Source of the DNA: Nepenthes gracilis
Lineage: Eukaryota > Streptophyta > Magnoliopsida > Caryophyllales > Nepenthaceae
NCBI GenBank assembly: GCA_033239525.1
Contig: BSYO01000009.1
Span: 12,483,299-12,547,298, forward strand
DNA length: 64,000 nt
Reading direction: 5' to 3'
The first letter of the stretch is position 1, and each line of letters starts with the position of its first letter. Positions 10,441-21,758 of the stretch are shown here, piece after piece. Below the pieces are notes generated by a model. It searched no databases. It saw nothing but the letters and a program-made list of their open reading frames with translations, and was not told where the DNA came from. The translations under genes and the position numbers were made by a program.

Positions 10441-11700
10441 CCATTATCTTTGGGGAACTCTAATGACCTCATGGAGCCATCACCTGTCCAGAAGAGTGAA
10501 CTATCCGTGCATGATCTGAGTATAGCAGGTAATCACCCAGCAATAGAAAAGTAGGATGTGGTGCCTGACCCGATGAATTATTTTTCTAGCAGTGTGGATT
10601 ATGATAGTAATGTGGACATTGCTGATGATGAACTTCCCCTGCATGCTGTAAAGGCAGGAGTGAAGCAACTTGGTACGCCAGTTTTGAATCACCAAGTTCA
10701 GATTGGTTCTTTATGCCATAGTGTGGCTGATAATCACCATGGAGAAGACCAAGGATCTAGCTCCAATTTAGGCATGCTGAAAAGGAATATTGGCATGCTA
10801 AGAAAATAGATTGATGCTTCTAAAGCAAGAGCCCTTGTGGTCACTTATACTCCTGGGTCATGGCAGTCCATTTGCGGTGGTTCTGGGTCAATGCGGGATC
10901 ACTCTGAGTTGCCAAGGGTCCTGGTCAGTAGTGATTGTTTACCTCTGAACGATAATTCAGCTTCGGCTCTTATAACAGAGGAAAATTTGGTTGATACTGT
11001 GGGGATTATAGGCAGCAAGCGATTTGGAACAGAATTTCCTTCTCCCCTTCCTGCTGACGGCTTGTCACCTTCTTCTGAAGGCGGGGGACCTAAATCTAGC
11101 CTCAAAAAATCAAAAAGGTGCAAGAAAAAACGTTCTCTCTCTTCTATACCGCCTGTCTAGTGCTACATTTTGGTTGTCCAAATGGAGGCCAGCAAATGCC
11201 CGAGGTGCATATGACCAAGGTTATCTTTGGTAAGTATGACTGAGGTTATCGCTTTAGGAACTCAATGTGAATATGACCGAGGTGGGTGTTTTTCATCAGA
11301 GGTCATCACTTTAGGACCGACCTTGTTTCAATTGGACGTGTGGTGTTTTTCTCCGAGGTAATTGCAGTAGTTGTTTTATCCGAGGTGCATATGGCCGAAA
11401 TAATTGTTTTATCCAAGGTCTGGTAGATTTTGGGCTAATTTGCCTTGCCTTGTAGCTACAATCGTTCGTGACGTGATCAACATGGACGAGGATGATTTCA
11501 CAGGCAGCACTTGGGTATGTCGATGGGATTCGATTACGCCGGTGGGTGCTGATTTTGGTCGATGGATAGCATCTTCGGCTACTTTATTTGCTTTTCATGA
11601 TATGTTTTCATGTGCTCAGGAGATGCCCTATCATCTATATTCTACCTTTAAGTTGGCAAAGCATTTGATGTTAAAATCGAGCATGTATTTTTAGAGGAAT
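10441..11700 (+). mobile_element. 5'-truncated LINE-like copy (end of ORF1 plus 3' region)
   Basis: An interrupted frame from 10558 to 11160 has one TAG at 10807-10809. It is acidic and serine-rich, then ends in a lysine/arginine patch (LKKSKRCKKKRSLSSIPPV), as do the other ORF1 copies. The end near 11620-11680 (GATGCCCTATCATCTATATT, CTACCTTTAAGTTGGCAAAG) is the subtype 2 family 3' hairpin. No poly(A) or target-site duplication is clear. It separates gag from pol of the decayed gypsy element. Confidence 0.55.
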
Positions 11701-12970
11701 TGCTTGATTTGTCTCTGAACAGAGAAATTATATTTGCTATTAACATGATACTTGGATCAGCACCTATTTTGAGAACTACGTATAGAATAATCCTATTCGG
11801 GCTTTTTTTTTTTTGGTAAGTAAAATCCTATTCAAGTTGAAGGAATTAAAGCAACAGTTATAGAAGTTGTTGGAGAAAGGGTTCATTTGATCGAGTGTAT
11901 CACTGCGAGGAGCACTGATATTCTTTGAGAAAAAGAGGGATTAATCGATGAGGCTATGTATTGATTATAAGGAATCAATGATCATCATCAAGAAGTTACT
12001 CTTTGTCACGGATTGACAATCTATTTGACCAATTATTAGGAGTTTAAGTTTCTTCATGATCGATTTGTATTTAGAGTATCATCAATTTAGGATTAAGTAT
12101 AAGGACATACCTAAAGCAATGTGCAAAACAAGTTACGAATATTATGTAGTTTTGGTGATGTCGTTTGGATTGACTAATGCACATACAACTTTCATGGTCT
12201 CATGAATTGAGTATTTTTATCCATATTTGAATTAGTTCGTGATAGCCTTCATCAATAATTTTTTGATTTATTTGAGAAGCTTGAGGAACGTGAGGCTCAT
12301 TTGAAGATCACTTTGTTGACCTTGAACGACAGGAGGATGTTCACAAAGCTAAAAAGATGTGAGTTTTGGCCGAAAGATTTATCATTTCTTGAACACATAA
12401 TTTCAAATAAAGCGGTGTCGATGGATTTGAAGAAGACTGAAGCATGGCTAATTGGGAGTGGCTGTACGGAGGTTCAAAGTTTTCTTGGGTTTGGTGGATA
12501 TTACAGTTGTTTTGTTAAAAACCTTTTAAGGATTACAATGCCGTTAACTCGTTTGACTCAAAAGCAAGTGAGTTTTCATTGGGATGAAGATTGTGATAAA
12601 AGCTTCCGAGAGTTGAAAAATAGATTGACGCTTACGCCAATTTCAGAAATTCTAGAGGGCATGGGAAGTTTATGTTTTATTGTGAGCTTCGAAAAAATGG
12701 ATTTGGTCATATCTTGATGTAATGAGGTCGGTTTATCGTCTATAGATCAAAATAGCTCAAGATTTACAAATAAGATTTTTCTACCCATGATTTGAAGTTA
12801 GTAGCAATTATATTTGTTTTAAAAATTTAGAGGCACTATTTTTATGATAAATGTTTGTTATGTACTTTAATCATGAAAGTTTAAAATATTTATTTTCGTA
12901 GAAAGAGTTAGATATGAGGCAATATTATTAGATGAATTTTTTAAATAATAATATTTGTACTTTGAACAGA
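11700..12970 (+). pseudogene. Ty3/gypsy (chromovirus-type) reverse transcriptase and RNase H, decayed
   Basis: Successive plus-strand frames show YHQFRIKYKDIPKA, VLVMSFGLTNAHTTFM, FINNFLIYLRSL (in place of the catalytic FIDDILVYSK), then an open frame 12301-12717 with KRCEFWPKDLSFLEHIISN, FLGFGGYYSCFVKN and PLTRLTQKQVSFHWDEDCDK. RNase H-side text KELDMRQYY ends at the LTR insertion near 12971. Many stops and both active-site aspartates read as Asn show it is dead. A 25 bp micro-insert lies at 11799-11823. Confidence 0.8.
11789..11833 (-). mobile_element. Micro-insertion of retroposon tail (antisense), 10 bp TSD
   Basis: AATCCTATTC occurs at 11789-11798 and 11824-11833. Between them are GGGC, 12 T and GGTAAGTAA, the complement of the family terminus TTACTTACC-poly(A). 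Leaving the insert out restores the gypsy reading RIILFKLKELKQQL, which fits the conserved LKELKEQL region and so independently confirms an insertion. Confidence 0.75.
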
Positions 12971-14897
12971 ACCACGAAGCAAAACAGAGGAGAAGGAAGA
13001 GGGGAAAAGAGGAAAAAAGAAGGAAAATCCATTGTTTTGATCCGATTCAGGTAAAAATAACGGTAGATCGAGTTAAAACAGGTGTACTTTAGACGTTATT
13101 TATCGTTTTTATAGCATTTTAATACCTCTGAAACTGTATTTATGCTCTAAAACCTTGTTTTTCCATGCTCAGTATAAATAAAGCCTGTTTCTACAAATTG
13201 TTCGGATAGATTTTATGTTTATCTGCATGTGTGACAATATATAGTTTCGATTTCCTGAAAAATCATATATTTGGTACTTGATTTATGTCCGGAAGATTCA
13301 TGCGAAATCCTAGAACGAAATGAGAGATTTTGGTATTTAAATTTCATAATTTGTGATATGTAAAGGCTTATTTGTAAAAAAAGTAATGTTCATGTTATAA
13401 TTTATAGGTGAAAAATTTATACAAAATCGTACTATTAAGTTTCTATGGATTTTTGAGGCATTCTGAAGGATTGATTGTGAAATCCTAACTGATTTTTGAA
13501 ATTTGATGAGTTATAAGTTAAGAAAATGAAAAGAAAACTATTTCTAATTCTATCAAATAGGACCTAGGACGATCATGTGAGATTCTTCGACATGCCTTAG
13601 GATATTACGGTGGTAATTGGGGATAACTCCGTCCATGGAGTCATATGTGGTCTACCCTTCTTCGGGGCGTTACTGAAACTGATTCTGGAGGTTATAAATC
13701 CTCCATTGGTTTTGAATTGTGTGTCCAAAGACACAATCGGTCTCTATTATCATCACAATTTTTGGCCTTAAATTGTGTAACAAAAACACAATCTATCATC
13801 AATTATTCACCTCTTTGGCTAGTGGGGTACACTAGTCAAATCCCTAGGTTATCGAATTAGAATTTCTTAAGAAAACAAGTGAGCTTTGGAATTGTTTTAT
13901 GAACCTCGATGTATGTTTAAATAGAATCATACTTTATTCTTATTTCCATGAACTGCTTCTGTTTTTCTGCTCTGATTTTAGCATGGTCTTCTGTCCTAGA
14001 GTATTTATGTTTTGCACAAAAATATGAATTAAGATTATCGAGACCTGTTTACATGAAATTTATGCTTTTCTCATATTTATTGTACGTGTTTCTACTAATC
14101 TGTACTTATATTTTTTATGAAAATATAAATAATGATTACCGTGACCTGTTCATGTTGAATCATGTTTTTTTCATACTTTTTGTATATGATCCTGTTCTTT
14201 GACAATTTCTAGAACCATCTGCATTTATGTTCAGCATGAGATCATTATATTCTGTATGTTTTAGTACATTGTTGGGTTTCGACTTACTGTTTTATTTTTT
14301 TTCCTCCAGATAAGCTATAGAGCCGATTCTAAATGATCAGACATAACTAGAGATTAGCAAGAAAGGTTTTGGAGCCTCGGTGAAGCCTCGAAGATGATCT
14401 TAAAGTATTTTAAAAAATCTGATAGTTCTGCATGTTTCATAGAGCTTTGTAAAGGAAAGTATGTATAAATAATTGTAGTATATTTTATAAACTGTTAGAA
14501 CTGTATTTATACTTTCACAAATTATATCTTAGGTATAGTTGCTTCCACTATATGTTTTCTGATTTTATACAGGTCCTAGATGACATCTCTCGTCTGAATT
14601 TGGATATAGTAGATAAGATAGTTGATCCAAAGCCATAGATGGCATTTGAGATCCTGTGAATGTGTGTTTAAGAGAATTGTGGTATTTTAAATAGTTGTGT
14701 GCTTGGACAGGTTATTTTATGTGGATTGTATTGTACAGGTTATACATATTCAGGTTGTATATTTAGTCCTGGTCTAGATGTAGAGGAAACTCTATCTAAA
14801 TTTTTATAGCTGCATAAGTTAAACGATTTAAATTTATAAATTTTGTTTCTGTATGTGTTTGACGGAGGGTCTTATAAGGATTAGGATCCATTCTGTC
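12971..14897 (+). repeat. LTR copy, 5'-truncated, inserted in chromovirus pol
   Basis: The GA-rich stretch 12985-13025 followed by GGTAAAAATAACGGTAGATC matches, in opposite orientation, 52660-52760 of the LTR at 50940-53178. The right end ATTCTGTCACA resembles that LTR's end. At 14263-14311 it has TTGTTGGGTTTCGACTTACT then a T-run and CCTCCAG, the shared LTR module. It splits the host pol frame between KELDMRQYY and MNVVANILSQKSLG, which are neighbours in intact gypsy pol. The first 300 bp or so of the LTR are missing. Internal open frames are not credible genes. Confidence 0.65.
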
Positions 14898-16405
14898 ACA
14901 TGAATGTTGTAGCTAACATTTTAAGTCAAAAGTCCTTGGGCATGATAGGCGATATGATGGTCAAGGAGTATAAGATGCTGGATGGGATGAACTGTAATAT
15001 TCGTTTATACCCCCAAGGCATGAGAATAATGTGTCGTATTTTCAAATTCAACCAATGATTATGGAGAAAATTAAAGAATCCTAAATAGATGATTCGTATT
15101 TGATGAAGAATGCTAGAGATTTAAATATCGAATCATGAGTGAATTTTAATATCGAGGTAGGTGAAATTCTTTATTTTTGCACACTCAACATTAGGAATCT
15201 AAAGGAAGAAATTTTGAATCAGGCCCATAGATTAAAGTATGCCATTCATCCTGAAATTAAAAAGATGCATCAAGATATAAAGAAACTATTCTAGTGGAAA
15301 AACATAAAGTAAAAGATAGTGGCGTATGTGGGAAAACATTTGATGTCCTTGTAGGTTAAAGTTGAATATCGAAAGTCTTTAAAATTTTTGCATCATTTCC
15401 CTATTCCTAACTAGAAGACAGAGCATATCATGATCGACTTTGTTTCAATTTACCGAGGACGATAAGAAAACTACAATTCAATTATGTAATTGTAGATAGA
15501 TTGACGAAATTAGTCCATTTTCTGCCTATAAAGACGACATTTTCTTGAGACCAATTGTTATACTTATATATCAATGAGATTGTAAGATTATATGGGATTT
15601 TTACATAAATTGTTTTAGAGAAAGACCCAATTTTTGTATTGAAGTTTTAAGAGAGTTTACATAAGGAATCGAGTACAAATTTAAAGTTTAGTATAGCATT
15701 TTACTTCCAAATGGATGGATAATCGAAGAGAACAACTCAGATTTTTGATGATAAGTTGCAAGCCTCTATTTTGAAGATGAAAAAAAATATATTATAATTA
15801 TTTGTCGCTTATTGAATTTGCTTATAATAATAGCTGTCAATTGAATATCAGAATAACAATGTATAAGATTTTATATGGATGAAGATGCTGGTCTTCTATT
15901 AATTGAGAGAAAAATTGATGATTGTAAGCTTCTGGAGCTCAAGATTATCCAAGACACGTCTAATAACATTAAATTTATTTAGGATTATTTAATAGTTGTT
16001 CAAAATTGTCATAAGAGTTATATTAATTGTCAGAGATCTAATTTGAATTTTGAGGTGAGTGATCATATTTTTCTAAATATATATTCAAGAAAAAGGATAT
16101 TAAGATTTTGAATGAAAGGGAAGCCAAAACTAAGATTCATTGGGTCATTTGAAATATTATACTGAGTCAGAGATATAGCTTACAAATTAGGTTTATCTTA
16201 TCATTGGGTGGATTGACATGACTTCTTTCATGTTTTGATGTTACAGAAGATTGAGTTCAATCCCTACTTGAGGTGCTTTAGAGAAATCTTTTCTTTAGCG
16301 AAGCGACTTAGAAATGTGAAAACGAAATTCAGGAAAAGTATTTCTACTTATTTGATCATTAAGGTATATAAATTTTGAGGATGAAATTTTATAAGGAGTG
16401 GAGAA
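14898..16405 (+). pseudogene. Ty3/gypsy integrase, decayed
   Basis: Frames with many stops give NVVANILSQKSLGM (end of RNase H), HPEIKKMHQDIKKLFWW, VEYRKSLKFLHHFPIPN, HIMIDFVSIYRG, LSLIEFAYNNSCQLNI and later gaps. The order is zinc-binding domain, then catalytic core, as in chromoviruses. The end is GTATATAAATTTTGAGGATG, the same pol/LTR junction context as around 31757 joined to 38027. The element belongs with the gag and reverse transcriptase to its left. Confidence 0.7.
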
Positions 16406-17479
16406 TTATAACGCCCAATTTTCCATTTATAATGTCATTATGATAGTCTTAGGTTAATTCAGAAAATAGTTAAATAAAAAAATTTAAGAAAAATTTTGTT
16501 ATAGAAGAAGTAGGCTAGCGCTTGATTAATGCCTTCCCATACTCATGCATATTCTAAATAGTATGATTATACCTTATGGGCACCTTATGAGTACTGATGT
16601 GTGGTTTAGATAGTGTAATAGTATCTAAAGTATACCTATGTTGACACCTATATGTATTTTAGGTAAAATAGATAGCACTGATGTTTGCTTATTGTAGCAC
16701 TTATGTGTGGTTAATGTAGAATGCTACTACCTGAACTATTGGTGCTCGTGCACATCTCAAGTTTTAGAGTGATGCTTGATTTGTGCCTATCTAGTGCTTG
16801 TCTATTGATTTGAGTATTTAAGGTAGTCTACGCTTATACATAGTCATTTCATGCAAAAAAGGATGAGAAGAGGGGGAAAAAGAAAAAGAGAAGAGGAGAA
16901 GAAGAAAAAAGTGGAGAAAGAAAGAAGAGAATGGGATTTTAAAATTTTATCAAGTCTAATCTAGTAGATTTAACATTAAAAGTAATTGTTTTTTAACCTA
17001 TTCTTTGGTCTATTATATATATATATTACTTACATTTTTGTTTTTATTATATATGTATGGTATCCTTTACACTTTTATTTTAAATATTATTGTATGTATG
17101 TATTTTTTATTGAATATTTTGATATTTTATTGAGTTTTACTGATAGTTTGAAAGATTTATTTATTTTTTATAGACAAAATAAATATTTTAAGATATTATA
17201 TTTATAAATAAAAATACTTATAAAAGAAAAATCATAAAACTCATGTATTTAACATTGCATATGATAGGCCATGTAAATGCTCTATAAGTATTCTATTTTG
17301 ATTTGATATAAGTTTGTACTTTTTTATAGATGAAAAGTATTATACTTTTTTCACACAGTGAAAAAATTTGGATATTTGTTATAAATTTATTTATTTATTT
17401 TTTTATAACAATTATAAAAAATTAATGAGATAATATATCAAATGTCCTGATATATTAAATTCATTTGAGGATTACACCG
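16406..17479 (+). repeat. LTR, likely 3' LTR of the decayed chromovirus
   Basis: TATAACGCCCAATTTTCC follows the pol end and the purine-rich GGAGTGGAGAAT, so it is read as the start of the 3' LTR, with TG mutated to TA. A GA tract at 16860-16930 and the following TTTAAAATTTTATCAAGTCT match the LTR fragment at 43261-43656. The right end is cut by or near the insertion at 17492. The rest is AT-rich. Confidence 0.55.
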
Positions 17480-18160
17480 CTTTTTTATGGATGGCAAAAG
17501 AAAATAATATTTAACTATGTATTCTTTCCCTCATGCTTGAGGAAGAAGCAATTTTTATTAAGATAAACTCTTGGCTTGGTCTGGCCTATCGACATGTTTG
17601 GTATTAAGCCACTGAATTAGGATGAGAAGTACTGCTCCATGATCTCTCCTCTTAGCTGATCTTACAATTCAACTTACATTTGGATCTTGGATGGTGATGT
17701 TCACTGATTATTTGGCGATTTGTATTGTTGAGTCCTCTTTCTTATCGAGAGGGTAGTACTTTGTCACGGGGTTAAGCAACTCTAGAGATGCTTGCTAAAT
17801 GCCTGCCATTTTTGAAGCCGTCTTCTTCTTTGTCCTTTGGGTTGCCGGCAGTTCCGTTTGATGTTGTAAGTTGCTGCGGGGTGATCGGAAGGTTGTTCCG
17901 GTCTTCTCGGGTGTAACTTTTTTGCTTTAGATTATGTATTACGACAGTGTTGTTTTTTTTTCTGTTCTTTTGTTAGATAGTTCCTCTTAGGTTTTTTGAG
18001 GAATTTTCTGATGTACCTGTTGCTCCGGGCATGCCCTAGCGTTTTATGTTCTAACTCCAAGTCAAATAACTTGGAGTTATAACATATTTTTTTTGTAAAT
18101 TTTTCTCTCGTTAATCCAAAATACACACTTACTTACCAAAAAAAAAGTCTTTTTTATGGA
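17480..18160 (+). mobile_element. 5'-truncated LINE-like retroposon with 12 bp TSD
   Basis: CTTTTTTATGGA occurs at 17480-17491 and 18149-18160. The 657 bp insert ends with CTCCGGGCATGCCCTAGCG (18024), a perfect stem TAACTCCAAGT/ACTTGGAGTTA (18052-18079), CACACTTACTTACC and poly(A). It is the 3' non-coding part of the family and has no ORF. Confidence 0.88.
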
Positions 18161-18901
18161 GGGTAGACTAGCAAGACTAAAATTTAATTTTTTAAGACTT
18201 TTTATTTATAAATGTAAATACTTCAATCTTCTTTTTTTTTTTTTTTGAGATACAATTTGTGACGGACCGGCCACATTCCATCGCATGAGGCCGCCCGTCA
18301 ATCGAAACTGATCATAAACTCTTGTTAAAAAGGTGGACTCAAAATTTTTCTTTTCTTATATATATATATATATATTACATTGCATGCACAGGATCGCGTA
18401 AGGCCTAACTTCGTGAGCTGGCGGCCAGGGGTCGTGGTTTCTCTCTTTTGACCGGTAAAGACAAGGTCGGTCGGACATGAAGGTCCCGAACAAAATTGAG
18501 ATGCCACTAGGAATCACAAATTTCTCAAAGCACAATTTTGTCCTACAAAATGTTTCCCAAAATAATCAAAAGAGAGTACATCAATTTTGCTCATGCACTG
18601 CTACTTAATCTTGGTCAGCTATTCTGCTTAGCTAGTCCATCAAACCTCAGTCTTTTTCGTCTGATATAAACTCATCATCATCATCTGAAAAATAGGAGGG
18701 GTGAGCTAGAGAGCCCAACAAGGTACTCATACGTAAATCATGCATAGTCATGATCAAACAGACAGAATGCAATAGAGGCGTATATGCATACATTTTCAAT
18801 AAATATGGCCGGAGTCAATGCAAACAGATTCTAGAGTTATTTTTATGCAATTTGATTTTCAAAAACATGCTTCTGTTTTCAATTTCATTTCCGTCAAAAA
18901 T

Positions 18902-19228
18902 CGGCTACATTTAAGGTCTGTAGCTCTCGACTCTCTGAATTGTGTAACGTTACATTTAAGGTACGTAGTCATCACCAATCAAAGCGCTACATTTAAGGTC
19001 CGTAGTTAAGACCCTCCAAAACGCTACATTTAAGGTCCGTAGTCAAGACCCTCCAAAACGCTACATTTAAGGTCTATAGTCATGACCAATCAAACGGCAG
19101 CATTTAAGGTCTACAGCTCTCGATCATCATATCTCAATAACGGTAACATTTAAAGTCTGCAGCTCTCGACCATCATATCTCAATAACGACTACATTTAAG
19201 GCCTGCAGCTACTCGGCCATCAAACACT
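18902..19228. repeat. Tandem array inside LTR, about 8 units of 37-46 bp
   Basis: Each unit holds CTACATTTAAGGTCYGTAG followed by a variable CTCTCGAC or TCAAGACC part. The reverse complement of the same array is in the related LTR at about 26450-26690. Unit lengths and sequences vary, so it is an old LTR minisatellite and not a CRISPR array. Confidence 0.85.
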
Positions 19229-19319
19229 TAGTTCTGCAAATCATGCTTTTCCAAAAATCAAGGTCAAATATGCAATTAATCGGACACCATAAAATCTTTC
19301 AGAGATTGTGTACATACAT

Positions 19320-19690
19320 CTCAAGGCCGGTTCAAAAATCATATACTTCAAGTCGGTTTCAAATCATAGAACTTATACGTTACTTTACAAAGCCGATTTC
19401 AAAATCACAAGGCAATGCCGGTTTCAAAATCATAATACAAATGCCGATTTTGATTAAGGTTGATTTCAAGATCAAGGAGCAAATGCCGGTTTCAAATTAC
19501 AATACAAGTGTCGGTTTCGAAATCATAGTGCAAATGCCAGTTTCAAAATACGATACAAGGCCGGTTTCAAAATCACAGTACAAATACCGATTTCAAAATA
19601 CAATACAAGGTCGATTTCAAAATTATAAATACAAGGCTGATTTCAAATTAACGTGCAAGGCTGGTTTCGATATTTACTTAAGCCGATTTC
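19320..19690. repeat. Tandem array inside LTR, GCCGGTTTCAAAATCA units
   Basis: About 14 imperfect units of 22-30 bp are built on GCCGGTTTCAAAATCATA plus CAAAT. The complement (AAACCGGCATTGCACTATGA) is in the LTR copy near 26270-26430. The open frame 19243-19704 is a by-product of the repeat. Confidence 0.8.
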
Positions 19691-20201
19691 ACATTATATT
19701 ATAAGGCTGGCTTACTTTTTCATAAACAACTAATTGGTCATCATTTAAATCATGCAATAATCAAAATACGTGTGAACATCATGAAATAACAGAATATCAT
19801 TAGTTATACTTGCATTAAAAACATGAACTTAAAAATAGAGAGTATGCTTGCATTACAAATATGATCTTAAAAGGGGTGAGTACACTTACTTGGATTGGAT
19901 CTATGAACCCCTTACTTGGTTCTGGCTCGAAGTTCTTAACGCCTTCACCCGGTCAATTGCCCAGCTTCCTATCCTAATCTCCGGGGCCATTACTTATAGA
20001 CGTTGGGGTTGGTGGTAGTAGGTTGGGTAGATCAGCTGTCTGTACTTCTTTGCTTGCTCCCCTTGCCTTTCTAGAAGGTCAGCGGGGTGATTGGGAGTAG
20101 GTTACCCACTCAGACATGGTCATCCAGACCTTAATTATATTTAGTAATTACGTCAATCAATCGGACGGTCAACTCTCCCTTGGCCTCTCTTCACGCTTTT
20201 T

Positions 20202-20460
20202 GGTCAACTGACGTTGACCGGATTAAATTTTCCTTATTTCTATCGTCTCAACACTTCCGGCCTCCTTCCTTCCTTTCCAGTCAACAGGCGTTGACCGGAT
20301 TACTTTCTTATTATATTTTTCAATTAATAATTACACAATTCCAATCAACTTAACTACCCCGTCTTGCCTTCTAGTCTTATAATTGCTCCTTCATTACTTT
20401 CGGTCAACCGACGTTGACCGGATAAGTATCCTTCACATTTCTGGTCAACTGGCATTGACC
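20202..20460 (-). promoter_or_regulatory. Cluster of palindromic W-box pairs in LTR U3
   Basis: Four near-perfect palindromes of the form GGTCAACnnnnGTTGACC lie at 20202-20219, 20279-20296, 20402-20419 and 20443-20460. Each holds two inverted TTGACC cores, the known binding core of WRKY factors. They lie 80-340 bp inside the LTR start and upstream of the TATA-like region, where enhancers are expected. WRKY control is an inference. Confidence 0.6.
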
Positions 20461-20539
20461 GGATAAGCTTTCTTTTACTCCAATATTATATTAATTTAAT
20501 GATTGAAACTTTCTATAATTTAGAATCTGGGCCGTTACA

Positions 20540-21430
20540 CCTTTTAAATGATAAAATTATGTAGAATGAAGGTACGGACTTATACATTTCATGTCTATTC
20601 CAAAGTGAATAATATATTAAATAGAAATAAGTTGTACCTCAAAACTTAATATATTTTATTTGGCTTATTCAATATAAAACTATATAAACATAATCTTTGT
20701 ATTTGTAGAAGCCATATGATCTGTTGTAAATTTAACAGATTTTCATATTTTTTTTGTTAATATTTGTTAAAAAACTGTAAAATTTTATCAAAATTAAATG
20801 GAGGCAAAAATCATTATATGTTTTTAATTATTTTTATTGTTTAACAATTAAAAAAATTGGAAACCAAACAAGACACATTGGAGAAAAGGGGTGTTCTGCA
20901 GCACAGGGGTTGTGCTGTGGATATTGTCCATTGGATTAAAATCCAACGGACAAGTTATCTCCCAATTTAAAAATAAAAACAATAAAAAGAAGAACAGGGA
21001 AACCCCATACCCGTTGGATGAAAATCCAACGGGCAGGCTCGCGGAATAGGACCCTTGTCACGGGACGGGATTGGGGATCTTACTTCTACGTATCCCTGCT
21101 TCTCTTTGCTTCTCTTATTTTATCCATTGGATTAAAATTCAATAAATAAAATTTTAACATATTAAAAATATTATATATAATTAATTTTTAAAAATTTTTA
21201 TTATAATATTAATATTTAATAAATATTAAGTTAAATATTAAAAATTTTTTAAATAAAAATAAATATTTAAATATTTTTATTTAATATTTAAATTATTATT
21301 ATTAAATTAAAAATAATTTAATAATAATTAACAAAAAAATAGGATCCTGCTTCTCCATGATCCGTCGGGGGACACATCCATCTTGGAGGAGCTAAAGTTA
21401 AAAGGCAGAATAATTAGCCGACTGCGTTGC
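20540..21430. other. AT-rich stretch with GC-stemmed hairpins
   Basis: There is no gene. Two strong hairpins occur. At 20926-20951 an 11 bp stem (GTCCATTGGAT) has a TAAA loop and one G-T pair. At 21010-21033 a perfect stem CCCGTTGGAT has a GAAA loop. A half-degenerate third copy starts at 21123. The AT-rich core 21150-21340 resembles 59680-59850. This could be a MITE-like element, but no terminal repeats were fixed. From 21430 the sequence is the 5' flank and leader of RPT3. Confidence 0.45.
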
Positions 21431-21542
21431 TGACTAGAAGGGGTTGTTTTGATTCTTTCTTGCTCCTACAGCTTTTATCACTGCCTTCGAGCTTGAACAA
21501 TTTGTCTGCTACACTGAGAAAAGAGCGAAAATCCTACCAATA

Positions 21543-21628
21543 ATGGCAGCGTCAGCAATGCTAATGGACCCCAAACCATCGTCGCATCCATCACCATTGA
21601 TTGTAGCCACCATAACTGACCCCCATTC
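21543..21628 (+). pseudogene. RPT3: RPT3 exon 1, first part
   Basis: The ATG at 21543 opens MAASAMLMDPKPSSHPSPLI, matching the start style of plant RPT3 (alanine-rich start, then LDPKP). The frame enters the retroposon inside codon 29. The 110 bases upstream (21430-21542) look like a leader and no clear TATA box was picked out. The last 17 bases (21612-21628) are the left copy of the target-site duplication. Confidence 0.85.
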
Positions 21629-21758
21629 AGAGATTGAGCTTTCTGATGTCTCAGTTAGAGAGAGACACTCTCCTCTCTCTCTATGTTTTTCAAAATTCAA
21701 AATTCATCCAAATTTTGCGAGGGACTTTGGGTTGACGCTACTCACATCTGCGCCAGCG

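Larger units (their letters stand above)
18258..20539 (-). repeat. Full-length LTR, about 2.28 kb (W-box palindrome family)
   Basis: On the plus strand it begins TGTGACGGACCGGCC and ends CTGGGCCGTTACA, so the LTR reads TGTAACGGCCC...GGTCCGTCACA on the minus strand. U3 (right side) carries palindromic W-box pairs. CTATAAGTAATGGCC, read on the minus strand around 19990, is a likely TATA region. Further in are two tandem arrays and, near 18690, the shared GGGCTCT..TAGCTCACCC module. No internal sequence adjoins it and the flanking five bases (CAATT, CCTTT) do not match, so a solo LTR with eroded duplication is likely. Confidence 0.75.

Noticed and set aside
18902..19690. Regular repeats that might suggest a CRISPR array
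   Set aside because: Units vary in length and sequence, lie inside an LTR, recur inverted in another LTR copy and have no cas genes. This is plant nuclear DNA.
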